Positions 9,494 to 17,737 of a stretch of DNA of 64,000 nucleotides are shown here, one piece after another. The notes under the pieces were generated by a model that did not search any database, was not told the origin of the DNA, and was given only the letters and a program-made list of their open reading frames with translations. Numbering within the stretch: position 1 is the stretch's first letter; each line of letters opens with the position of its first letter. Origin of the DNA: Desulfovibrio sp. An276 (lineage in GTDB: Bacteria; Desulfobacterota; Desulfovibrionia; Desulfovibrionales; Desulfovibrionaceae); contig NZ_NFJC01000015.1 of assembly GCF_002159665.1 (NCBI RefSeq), positions 1 through 64,000 of the forward strand, read 5' to 3'. The translations under genes were made by a program, and so were the position numbers.

Positions 9494-10009
9494 TCACTTG
9501 CCAAGGGACCTGTGGATGCCGGAGAGGGCTCGCGCAACCTTTTGCACGTAGCGCTTCTGGCGCGCAGGGTTCTTTGAGTGGTAGGCGCCGACTGCCTTCC
9601 AGGTGGACCCATATCTGCGCATCTCGTACTTCAAAATGCAAAGCCCAAGGGTCACGTTGGTTACAGGGTCAAGGACGCGTTCGAGCGGGATTTGCCACTT
9701 GCGAAGCCAGTACGAGTTTATCTGCATGAGGCCCACATCCAGGGACTTGCCGAGAGCAAAGGCCCTTTTGGCAATTGTCGCAGCTTCCGCAAGGCTTTTT
9801 GCCCTGTAGTCCTTGCCCTCTATGTTCACGCACCAGGGATGCCAGTCGGACTCGACCCTGGCTACTGCCATGGCAAGGTACGGGTCCACACCAAGGAGCC
9901 TTGCGGGTCCGGTGAAGACATCAGCCCTCACAGTGGCAGGATACAGGAAGACAAGCGCAAAAAGAGTGAACAGGGCCAGGAGCCTCTTCGCCAGCCTATT
10001 CACCTGCAT
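9494..10009 (-). CDS. pilT: PilT-like lytic transglycosylase of the thin pilus
   Basis: A 171-aa exported transglycosylase (SLT fold). A signal peptide spans about residues 1-29. The catalytic Glu is in AVARVESDWHPW (about 45-56), and LDVGLMQINSYW and GAYHSKNPARQKRYVQKV are classic family motifs. It opens peptidoglycan for pilus assembly. In R64 this gene is called pilT and is unrelated to the retraction ATPase of the same name. The start lies 14 bp inside the end of pilV. Confidence 0.9.
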   Translation of the reverse strand: MQVNRLAKRLLALFTLFALVFLYPATVRADVFTGPARLLGVDPYLAMAVARVESDWHPWCVNIEGKDYRAKSLAEAATIAKRAFALGKSLDVGLMQINSYWLRKWQIPLERVLDPVTNVTLGLCILKYEMRRYGSTWKAVGAYHSKNPARQKRYVQKVARALSGIHRSLGK

Positions 10010-11357
10010 GACTTCCGGGATCCTGGCTTTTGCGCACGCAGGCCGTGATGACCTGGGCAGCCCCGTACGCAAGGGAATTTGTGCCCTCCTGAGCCGGCTC
10101 GTACCAGGAGCCTGTGTCATGCTCAGTGTTCTTCACCCGGATGTGCACGCGCCAGTGCGTCTCGTCCTCGACACTTGCCCAGGCGCGCAGGGCCGCCATG
10201 GCCGGGCTTGAGGGCCCGGACGAGGCCATGGCAGGGGCCACGAAGATCTGTGCCTCGGCCCCTGTGCCGCTTGCGCAAAGGGGCCTTTCTATGAGCTCGT
10301 TGTCGGCAGCAAGGGTCATACCCTGTACGGAGACGGCATTTGCGCTGTCCGAAAGAAGGGCAAGCTGCGCAACCTCGCTTCCATCCTCTCCGCGCACAAG
10401 GCGGCAGAGGTAGAGGCCAAAGTTTTTGTCGAGAAAGAGCTTTCCCAAATCCTCCCCGGAACAGGCAGTACCCTCGCCTGCAAGGGGTGAACTACCTGCC
10501 ACAAGGTTGTGTTCGTCAAGCCTGACAAAGCCTGTATTCACAATGCCGTTGCCTGTCATGTCGAGGACGGTCTCCATCTGGTTGAGTTCCGGGCGCCCCG
10601 GGACAGCCACGCGGTGCAAAAAGTTGTCGGAAGAAGACTCTTCCCTTGCGTTCAAAACAAGGTAGGCGCCAAGATGCCCTGGTCCTGGGCTTGCAATGCC
10701 AAGGTCTGCCAGGGGCAAAACATAGCTTCCCTGGCCGCTCACAAGGTCCGAGGCAGTCGCACCGTCCCTGTCGCGGCCCGGAATGTAGCCTGCGTGCACG
10801 CCGGCCCTTGCGGCAGCGCCTGGCACATGCACGTTCAAAAAGGTCGCGTTGTCTGCATCGTAGACACTTCCCCTGCCTCCGGAAGTCAGCACCACAAGGG
10901 CAAGTCGGGATATGGTCTGTGCGTCATCATCGCTGCCATCGCCCCCTTCCGTACCTTCCGCCTGAAAGGAAAGCTCTATCTTGCGCACGTGCAAAACGTA
11001 GTCCTGGTTCCAGAGATTGGTTGCCGCAAAGCCCTGCGGCAAAAAGCCTTCTCGTGCAAGGTCCTCAAGCGTCACACTGGGTCCGGAAGCCTGGCCGGCT
11101 TCTGCCAGAAGTTCCGTCTCGTGCAGGCTGGCATAGCCCTGGAAAGCCTCCGCGACCATGCGCAAGTGGCTGGCTGCAGAGGCCTGTTCCATCCAGACGC
11201 TTCCCCGCTGAACGACACCTGTGAGAAGGGTCAGCATGATACCTGCGACAAGGATGGCGCCAAGGACTTCCACCAGGGTAAAGCCCGCTTCGCCTGCTCC
11301 TGTCCCTGTTCTGGGCACTGTCCGCCTTGATTTGTGCATGCTTGCCTTTCGTTTCAT
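9996..11357 (-). CDS. pilV: PilV minor pilin (shaft part)
   Basis: A 453-aa type IVb minor pilin. A basic leader of about 24 residues ends in GEAGFTLVEVLGAILVAG, the prepilin peptidase site and hydrophobic N-terminal helix. The rest is a long strand-rich shaft with Gly/Asp-rich turns. In R64 the C-terminus is a switchable adhesin domain made by a shufflon; here the C-terminus (about 360-453) has no tail-collar motif, and a collar-type protein is encoded separately at 7729-8391. No inverted repeats typical of a shufflon were seen around the 3' end. Confidence 0.87.
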   Translation of the reverse strand: MKRKASMHKSRRTVPRTGTGAGEAGFTLVEVLGAILVAGIMLTLLTGVVQRGSVWMEQASAASHLRMVAEAFQGYASLHETELLAEAGQASGPSVTLEDLAREGFLPQGFAATNLWNQDYVLHVRKIELSFQAEGTEGGDGSDDDAQTISRLALVVLTSGGRGSVYDADNATFLNVHVPGAAARAGVHAGYIPGRDRDGATASDLVSGQGSYVLPLADLGIASPGPGHLGAYLVLNAREESSSDNFLHRVAVPGRPELNQMETVLDMTGNGIVNTGFVRLDEHNLVAGSSPLAGEGTACSGEDLGKLFLDKNFGLYLCRLVRGEDGSEVAQLALLSDSANAVSVQGMTLAADNELIERPLCASGTGAEAQIFVAPAMASSGPSSPAMAALRAWASVEDETHWRVHIRVKNTEHDTGSWYEPAQEGTNSLAYGAAQVITACVRKSQDPGSHAGE

Positions 11358-11430
11358 GTCTTGTCGTCCTCTTCCGATTCATCCTTTTCCATTTGTACGC
11401 CGTGTTCCGCACTTGCCGTCATTGCCCCTG

Positions 11431-11859
11431 TCATTCTTCTCCCCTTGCCACACAGACAAGGGATCCATCCGGAATGCCAGAGGGCAGAACCATGTCGTTC
11501 AGGCGCCCATTGCGGCTTGTACCGCACGCTTTGCCTGCCCCGCAGGTTATGCGGGCGCCTTCGCATCTTTCGAAATACACTATGACATCAGGGCCTGATT
11601 GCGCAAGCTTAAAATTGTTCATCGCAGCGCCTCTCCTGTAACCTTGAGGCAGGAGTCTTTCAATATCGTTGCGCGAAAGAGGGCCGTCATCCCCAGCCTC
11701 ATGCCGAAGTTCAAGGGCATCGCCTGCGGCCTGGCAGACAAGTGCAAGCTCGTGTCCACGGGAAAGGGCCCTGTCATTCTGTATGTCCGGACCAGGATAT
11801 GCCAGGTTTGCCAGGGCGCAGAGCCCGGAAAAAAGAAGGGCCATGGCAAGGGGGTACAT
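11431..11859 (-). CDS. pilM: PilM-like thin pilus protein
   Basis: A 142-aa exported or membrane-anchored protein that starts MYPLAMALLFSGLCALANLA and fits R64-type PilM by size, N-terminal hydrophobic helix and cysteine-containing C-terminal region (CEGARITCGAGKACG). In R64 pilM is required for thin pilus formation but its role is unclear. Here it lies between pilS and pilV, not after pilL. A GGGAGGAGA site sets ATG at 11859. Assignment rests on position and general form more than on motifs. Confidence 0.7.
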   Translation of the reverse strand: MYPLAMALLFSGLCALANLAYPGPDIQNDRALSRGHELALVCQAAGDALELRHEAGDDGPLSRNDIERLLPQGYRRGAAMNNFKLAQSGPDVIVYFERCEGARITCGAGKACGTSRNGRLNDMVLPSGIPDGSLVCVARGEE

Positions 11860-11940
11860 GCTGTCTCCTCCCGGGGCCCCCACCGTATCGGGGGCCCCTC
11901 GCAAGTCGGTTATGTCGGCTCCATGGTGTCGGGTCTGGGG

Positions 11941-12738
11941 CTAGTGGGCCAGGAAGGTCAGCTCGTTGACGCCAACACCGTCCTCGTCGGGCTCGCAGCC
12001 TGTGGGAGGAAGTTCGGTCACGGCATTGCCGCCAATGGAGACGCTGTCCCAGCCCTCAAGCTGGCTCGACACAATCTTGCGGCACACGGCCTCGGGGATG
12101 GAGCTGGCAGTGATGGTGAAGCCGGAAACGGTTCCGGAAACACTGACGCTGCCGCCGAAGTTGTGCACAGCGCTTGCGCCGTCTGCAGTCATCCAGTTCT
12201 GCGGGATAGCGCCTGCGTCGATGAGGTCCTGGGTGATGTCCACGCTGGCAGTGGTCGAGGAACCAAAGCCGCGGGAAGAGGCATAGCTTTCGTGTATGTT
12301 GATGCGCAGAAGGGCAAGACTCTCGTTAAAGCCGGACACCCTGGCAGACTCAAGCCCGCCGCTGATGCCAAAGGCAGCGAAGGCGAAGACAATGGAGCCT
12401 ACGACCAGGGCGCCGAGCACCTCGATGAGGGTGAAGCCGCCCTGGCTTTGCTTTTCCTTCTTGGCTGCCGCTTTTCTGGCCTTGCTGGCAATAAGCCTTC
12501 GTATGCCGGCGCGTATCTTCGCCCGTATGGCGTTCCTGCGGACATCATCCTGGTCGTCATCTGTGCAGGCCATGGCTGCGGGGGCTTCCTTCGAGCTCAG
12601 GCTGGTTTCCCCGGCATCAGAGCACCCGGCGTCAGAGCACGAGGTTCCAGTGCACGTGCACTGGCTTGTGCCTGCCTCCTCGCAAGCTGCCTTTTCCTTC
12701 ACACTGTCTTCCGGAGCGGTTGCGGGGGAAGCCGTCAT
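11941..12738 (-). CDS. pilS: PilS major prepilin with very long leader
   Basis: A type IVb major pilin. The peptidase site and helix read QSQGG then FTLIEVLGALVVGSIVF. The mature part is about 165 residues, near the R64 size, with a C-terminal cysteine pair (about 60 residues apart) that would form the pilin disulphide loop. ATG at 12738 (GAGGGA upstream) gives a leader of about 100 residues, acidic and Cys/Ser/Thr-rich, then strongly basic. An internal ATG at 12573 would still give about 46 residues, against 23 in R64. Either way the leader is unusual. Confidence 0.87.
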   Translation of the reverse strand: MTASPATAPEDSVKEKAACEEAGTSQCTCTGTSCSDAGCSDAGETSLSSKEAPAAMACTDDDQDDVRRNAIRAKIRAGIRRLIASKARKAAAKKEKQSQGGFTLIEVLGALVVGSIVFAFAAFGISGGLESARVSGFNESLALLRINIHESYASSRGFGSSTTASVDITQDLIDAGAIPQNWMTADGASAVHNFGGSVSVSGTVSGFTITASSIPEAVCRKIVSSQLEGWDSVSIGGNAVTELPPTGCEPDEDGVGVNELTFLAH

Positions 12739-12915
12739 GCATTCCCTCTCTGCTGCAGGGGCACGCCGTACCTGTGTGGCGTAGCGCCTGCAAGGGCAAA
12801 GTCGTCTTTTCAAGATGGAATTCTCCACGTCTGTTGCCTGTTCTTGGACCTCGACCTCAAGCCATTCTGGGTGTTTGTGTATGTGCGTGTATTTGTGGAT
12901 GAAAGTACCTCCTTG

Positions 12916-14007
12916 TTATATGTGCCCCATGCGTCCGACAGAGCCCGTGATCTGCTCCTGTATGCCGAAAAGTCCCATGACAAGGAGAATCAGAAGGGCA
13001 ATGACGCCCAGGATGGCAAGGCCACCCATGGTTTTGGCAAGGCGCTGCACACGCTCCATGGCGTCTTCCATGAGCCCTTCGGCTACCTCGGTCACCATGT
13101 CCGCAAAGCCCGGAAGGCTTGAGTAGACGCGCATGTCCTCTGCCATTGTCCTGTCGGGCCAGCGATCCTTTCCCCTGCACAATGCCTCGCCAAGGCTTAG
13201 GCCTAGGCAGACCCTCTGGTGTATGGGGTGAAGTCGCCAGCGCAAATAGGGACTGGTGGCCCTTGCTTCCATGATGCCCTGCAATATGGTGCCAAGCTTT
13301 TGCCTTGTCTGAAGCAAAAGGGCTGTGGCGTAGAGCCAGGAAACACCTGTCACAAGCCTGTACACGGACCAGGGTGGAAGATAGTCCGCGTACACCCGAA
13401 CCCTTCCTGTGAGATGAGGCAGGGAAAGGACTGTCGCAAGGCCTGCAAGGCAAAGCCCCAAAAGCGTTGCCGCTCCCTTCCAGGAACTGACAAAAAGGGA
13501 TGTCTCATAGAGGACTGCGCCAGCTCCCTGCCAGGTTGCAGGGTTGGCAAGGATTGCCAGCCTTGGCACAAGCACATGGGCTATGACGACCAGAAAGGCA
13601 GCCATGGCAGCCACAAGCGAGGCAGGATAGACAAGCTCCTTTGCGATTGCAGCCCGCATCCTGCGCTTTTTCTCCATGAGACTTGCAGCACGAAGAAAGC
13701 CCTGTGCAAGGCCTTGTTCGCCTGCACTTTGCCCAGCGTCTATGAGCATGACCTCTTCCGGACTGGCGAAGGAGGCAATGGCAGCCCCTATGCTGTAGCC
13801 CCTGGCAAGCCGTGCCCCAATCGTTGCGTACACGAGTGTGAGGGGGCTTTTGTCCGCAATGGCCCGTTCTTCGAGCAGGTGGAAGCAGTATTCGAGGGGC
13901 AGGTGCGCTGTTTCAAGCTGGCGTCCAAGACGTTTCCAGCACCGTTCCCTGACCCCGGGATGAAAGTTCCACCCGGCAAGGGTTAGTCTTGCTTTCGACA
14001 AAATCAT
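12916..14007 (-). CDS. pilR: PilR inner-membrane platform protein
   Basis: A 363-aa GspF/PilC-type polytopic protein that anchors the assembly ATPase. It has duplicated cytoplasmic four-helix domains and three hydrophobic segments (about residues 150-175, 190-215 and 335-355), and the family-like GQSAGEQGLAQGF turn. ATG at 14007 is preferred over the TTG at 14016; AGGAAGGA lies ahead of both. Confidence 0.87.
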   Translation of the reverse strand: MILSKARLTLAGWNFHPGVRERCWKRLGRQLETAHLPLEYCFHLLEERAIADKSPLTLVYATIGARLARGYSIGAAIASFASPEEVMLIDAGQSAGEQGLAQGFLRAASLMEKKRRMRAAIAKELVYPASLVAAMAAFLVVIAHVLVPRLAILANPATWQGAGAVLYETSLFVSSWKGAATLLGLCLAGLATVLSLPHLTGRVRVYADYLPPWSVYRLVTGVSWLYATALLLQTRQKLGTILQGIMEARATSPYLRWRLHPIHQRVCLGLSLGEALCRGKDRWPDRTMAEDMRVYSSLPGFADMVTEVAEGLMEDAMERVQRLAKTMGGLAILGVIALLILLVMGLFGIQEQITGSVGRMGHI

Positions 14008-14059
14008 TTCTAGCAAATCCTTCCTGAATTGTCAACTGGTATGCCAGTATTTTTTTTGG

Positions 14060-15583
14060 TCAGATTCCCTCAAGGTCCGCATCAAGGGTTGTGCCAAGAC
14101 GCTCTTGGGCAAGACGCGGGTCAACCTCTCCACTACCCACACGCATTCTTGCGTGGGCTATGTGCGTTGTGCCGTGCATGACATCGACCCAGTAGCGCTG
14201 GGCCTCCTCCATGGCATTCGCGCGCACAAGCTCCACAAGATGGGCGTCGTTCATGGGTATGACTTCGGCAGCCACCTGCTGGGCCGTGAGTCCCATGCCG
14301 TCGCACGCCTTGCAGCCCTTGCCCTGCAGACAAAGCCCTTCCCGCTCTTCCTTTGGATAGAGGCGCTCGATTCTTTTGAGAAGGTCTTTTGCAAGCTCCC
14401 CCTTGTGGGAGCTGAGGGGCCGCTTGCAGGAGGGGCAGAGTATGGGCAAAAGGCGCTGGTAGCTCACTCCTGTGAGCACACCCCTTGAGCACACGGACTC
14501 CAGGGGGAGCCCCATCTCGCGAAAGCGGGCAAGGACGTTTATGCCTGAGCTTGCGTGCACCGTAGTCCAGACACTGTGGCCTGTCAGGGCAGCGTTGACT
14601 GCAGCCCTTGCGGCCTCAAGGTAGCGTATCTCGCCAAGCAGTATGACGTCCGGGTCTGCGCGCATGAGGCCTGCCAAAGCTTCCAGAAGGGCTCGCTCGC
14701 GCTCCTTGTCCGACACGGCCTTGGTAAAGACATTGAGCTGCTTCACACCAAGGATGGTGTACTCCGGCGGGTCCTCGAGACTGTAGTAGTTCCTTGTCGG
14801 CACGCTGCGGGCAAGGGCCTCCATGATGTTCTTGAGCACAGTGGTCTTGCCGTGGCCCGTGGGCCCGGAGACGACACTCAAGCCCGACCTTTGGCTAAAG
14901 GAGTACAAGAGCTCCTGCTGTTCCCTTGTGAAGCCAAGGGCTGCCATGCGCTCCATGAGCGTGCCACTCACACTTGTCGTATCGAAGAGCAGACGCATGG
15001 AGAGGTTGAGGCCTGGGCCAGGGATATAGGGACTCTGGATGGGCTCGGAGTGCAGGCGCACGGCAAAAAGCCCCCTTGGCAGGAAGGACTGGTCCGCGAT
15101 GCGGCCGTCGTAGCGTTCGTATTCGGAAAAGCCGGATTCCGCCTGGGATCTGCCGCCCTGGAAGATGCCGCGGATGAGCATGAGGCCCATGGCACCGTCC
15201 AGGCATTCCTCTGGCTGTATGAGTCCCATGCGGCGAAAGCTCACCTCCGCGTAGGGCCCCATGTAGGTTATGTGTATGTCAGTGACCTTTTTTGCCATGG
15301 CCCTGGCAAAGAGCTTCTTTACGTAGTCGTCAACCCACGATGAGCCTTCGGAGAGATCGTTGCCTTTGTGGGGCGTGCCAAAGAGCTGCTCGAATTCCAC
15401 AGGCTTGTGCCAGCGTATGGGGATTGTCATGACACCCGTGGCTCGTGCACGCTCGGCCAGTATGCCATCCAGGGCAAGGCTCCCCTTGAGCTCTGCAGAC
15501 ACGTGGCAGACGTTGCCGACAAAGCGCAGGCGCAAGGGGCCAGCGTCCATGGCCGAAGCTGTCATCTTCTTCGTATCCTCCAT
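14060..15583 (-). CDS. pilQ: PilQ assembly ATPase of the thin pilus
   Basis: A 507-aa GspE-superfamily ATPase that powers pilus extension. Walker A is GPTGHGKTT (about residues 240-248), the Walker B region is DPDVILLGEIR, and the His-box is VWTTVHASS. Near the C-terminus a zinc-finger-like set (CPSCK, then CLQGKGCKACDG) matches the tetracysteine element of such ATPases. GGAGG precedes its ATG by 5 bases. It lies 10 bp from pilP, inside the operon. Confidence 0.92.
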   Translation of the reverse strand: MEDTKKMTASAMDAGPLRLRFVGNVCHVSAELKGSLALDGILAERARATGVMTIPIRWHKPVEFEQLFGTPHKGNDLSEGSSWVDDYVKKLFARAMAKKVTDIHITYMGPYAEVSFRRMGLIQPEECLDGAMGLMLIRGIFQGGRSQAESGFSEYERYDGRIADQSFLPRGLFAVRLHSEPIQSPYIPGPGLNLSMRLLFDTTSVSGTLMERMAALGFTREQQELLYSFSQRSGLSVVSGPTGHGKTTVLKNIMEALARSVPTRNYYSLEDPPEYTILGVKQLNVFTKAVSDKERERALLEALAGLMRADPDVILLGEIRYLEAARAAVNAALTGHSVWTTVHASSGINVLARFREMGLPLESVCSRGVLTGVSYQRLLPILCPSCKRPLSSHKGELAKDLLKRIERLYPKEEREGLCLQGKGCKACDGMGLTAQQVAAEVIPMNDAHLVELVRANAMEEAQRYWVDVMHGTTHIAHARMRVGSGEVDPRLAQERLGTTLDADLEGI

Positions 15584-15592
15584 GCCAACCTC

Positions 15593-16408
15593 CTAGCGCC
15601 AGGGAAGAGCAGTTCCGCCCACCACAACGCGCGTGCGACTGATTTCGTCCACAATCTTGTCGCCTATGGAGGAGCCTTCGCGCACAAAGTGCCGCCCCTC
15701 GGGACCCGCGACCTCGGCCTCAAGGCTTGCGCCCCTGCCGCGCACGGCAATGACGCGCAAATTGCCAAGCCTTGCCTTTGAGATGCTTCCCATGGCGCGG
15801 GCCATCTCCTCCTGAACCGTCGCCTTCAAGGTATCCTTGAGGCTTTGGCGTATGGAGTCCCGTATGCTGTCCTCGAGGCTGCCGGAAGCAGTTTCGGCTT
15901 CAGTGCCTGTACCCGCAAGGCGGCGCTCCATTTCCTTCAGCTTCACCTGCACCTCGGCAAGGGCCAGGTCCGCCCTGGCAATCTGTGATCCTGCCTGCAG
16001 GCGGGTGATCTCGCCCAATGTACCGGAATAGACAGTTCCTGGCTCAAAGTTTGTTATGGCAGGAAGGCGCACAGAGTTTGCATCTGCCACCGGTTCCGCG
16101 TTGGGCTTGGCCTGTGAGCTACCCTTCCCCTCGTCTTGCGCGGGAGCCTGCGGCAAGGCCGCTTGGGGAGCCACATGTGCCTGCCCTGCCGGCTGCAATT
16201 TTGTGGGCCTGCTCACCCTTGCGGGCCTGGGGGCATCCTTCAGGAACACGTATGCCACGCCAGCACAAGCCCCAAGAAGCAGGGCGCACAGGGCAAGTAC
16301 GATGATGGCTCTCTTGCGGCCAGGCTTTTCCGTGACTTGCAGGCTTGCCTGGCCTTGCGGGCCTGTCATTTGCAAAAGAGCATCCTTCGTCAGGTCTTCT
16401 CTTGTCAT
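15593..16408 (-). CDS. pilP: PilP thin pilus biogenesis protein
   Basis: A 271-aa bitopic inner-membrane protein: a short cytoplasmic N-terminus, one membrane helix (about residues 31-52), a Pro/Ala-rich linker (about 60-105), a helical section (about 130-205) and a compact C-terminal beta domain ending in a motif like VGGTALPW. This layout fits R64 PilP, thought to link the platform with the secretin. GGAGG precedes the ATG. Confidence 0.85.
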   Translation of the reverse strand: MTREDLTKDALLQMTGPQGQASLQVTEKPGRKRAIIVLALCALLLGACAGVAYVFLKDAPRPARVSRPTKLQPAGQAHVAPQAALPQAPAQDEGKGSSQAKPNAEPVADANSVRLPAITNFEPGTVYSGTLGEITRLQAGSQIARADLALAEVQVKLKEMERRLAGTGTEAETASGSLEDSIRDSIRQSLKDTLKATVQEEMARAMGSISKARLGNLRVIAVRGRGASLEAEVAGPEGRHFVREGSSIGDKIVDEISRTRVVVGGTALPWR

Positions 16409-16435
16409 GATTCCTCCACAATTTTGTCTGCCTTG

Positions 16436-17737
16436 TCAGCGTCTGACTACAAGTTCTCCTTCCATGCTCCAGCTTCTGCCATCCCAGGCCATGCTTTGAA
16501 GGTATAGGCCACGCAGAGCCACTGCCCCTGCAAGGGCCTGGTAGTCGCTCACCACATAGTCCGGGATTGCCTGCAGCCGTACACGGGCCTTGACCCAGGG
16601 AGCCTCGACCCTTGTCTCGCCCACCATGAGAGACTCGGGCTTTTTGAAGGAGACTTTAAGTCTCAGCCCAAAGCGGGTGGCAAGCTCTGCCAGAATGCGC
16701 CTTGCCGTCCCCTCGTCCAGAAGATCCTCCTTTGTGAGGGAGCCTTTGGGCAGGGCAAGGCTGCGGGGAAGAGTCTGTGTGGCTACCCCCGGGTTTTTCA
16801 CGTCGTTTACAGCATCCCCTGGCGGAAAGAGCAGCAGGGCAGAAGAGTGCGCCTTCCAGCGGGCAGAAAGGCCTTTTTCGGTTCCCGCAAGCTCCTGCAA
16901 AACCCAGCCGTTGCCGGACAGGGGATAGGCAAGCATCCCGGGGACCACGGCAAGCACGAAGGAGGAAGCGGACGGCCTTTTTTGCCAGGAGATGTCGAAG
17001 TATTTTTCGGGGTTGCGTTTGATGTCCTCACGCTTTTTGGCAAGCTCCTCCCTTGTCTGAGAGAGCAGGGTTGTGCGCGCCCTTGTCTCCCACCACTCCC
17101 ACATGGTCTGGCCGCCTATGAGAAGGGCAGCAGCCAAAAGGCCCATGAGAGACACAAGGACAATGCGCCCAAGCGAGACGGGCTCAAGGGGCAAAAGGGC
17201 TGCTTCGCCAGCCTTTTCCCGTATGGCTGCCCTTGCAAGCTCCCGCAAGAGGGCAAGACTCTCGTCCTCGTCAAAGACCCTAGGGCCAGTGAGGCCAAGG
17301 CTTGCCGCAATGCTTTGGGCAAGCTTTAATGCCTTGCCCCTGGCGCTTACGAGCACATCGCCGCGGGCAGAAAGAACATTGGCCCTGGCTGCCCACACCC
17401 AGTAGAGCAGGCCTTCGGATGTGGGAAGGCAAAGCACTGCCACGCCTTTTGCAAGATGCCTTTGCGCAAGCACTGCCAGGGAAAGTTTTTTTCCACGCCG
17501 TGCGGGAGTCAGAGTTCCGTTTCCGACTGATACGTGCCGCATGCCGGCACGCTGCAATATGCCAAAGCGCTCCCTGGCAAGTACCAGACTGTCGCAGCCC
17601 TTGAGCCTTGCGTACCTTGCCATGGCCTGGCGGGAGAGTTTGTCGCCCCCTCCCGCAAGGCTGTCCGCCTGCCAGAGCAGGTTGCAGACAAGGCCCATGG
17701 GGATATCGTTCACGTGCAGGCAAACTGGTTCAGACAT
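16436..17737 (-). CDS. pilO: PilO thin pilus biogenesis protein
   Basis: A 433-aa protein with an actin-like/PilM-type cytoplasmic N-terminal half, one membrane helix (about residues 195-213) and a periplasmic C-terminal half, as in R64 PilO. ATG at 17737 overlaps the pilN stop by 8 bp. It is expected to form the inner-membrane alignment complex with PilP. Confidence 0.85.
   Translation of the reverse strand: MSEPVCLHVNDIPMGLVCNLLWQADSLAGGGDKLSRQAMARYARLKGCDSLVLARERFGILQRAGMRHVSVGNGTLTPARRGKKLSLAVLAQRHLAKGVAVLCLPTSEGLLYWVWAARANVLSARGDVLVSARGKALKLAQSIAASLGLTGPRVFDEDESLALLRELARAAIREKAGEAALLPLEPVSLGRIVLVSLMGLLAAALLIGGQTMWEWWETRARTTLLSQTREELAKKREDIKRNPEKYFDISWQKRPSASSFVLAVVPGMLAYPLSGNGWVLQELAGTEKGLSARWKAHSSALLLFPPGDAVNDVKNPGVATQTLPRSLALPKGSLTKEDLLDEGTARRILAELATRFGLRLKVSFKKPESLMVGETRVEAPWVKARVRLQAIPDYVVSDYQALAGAVALRGLYLQSMAWDGRSWSMEGELVVRR

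Noticed and set aside
9996-10300. Shufflon at the 3' end of pilV
   Set aside because: No inverted 19-bp type crossover sites and no Rci-type recombinase near; the integrase at 25.4 kb belongs to the phage element.
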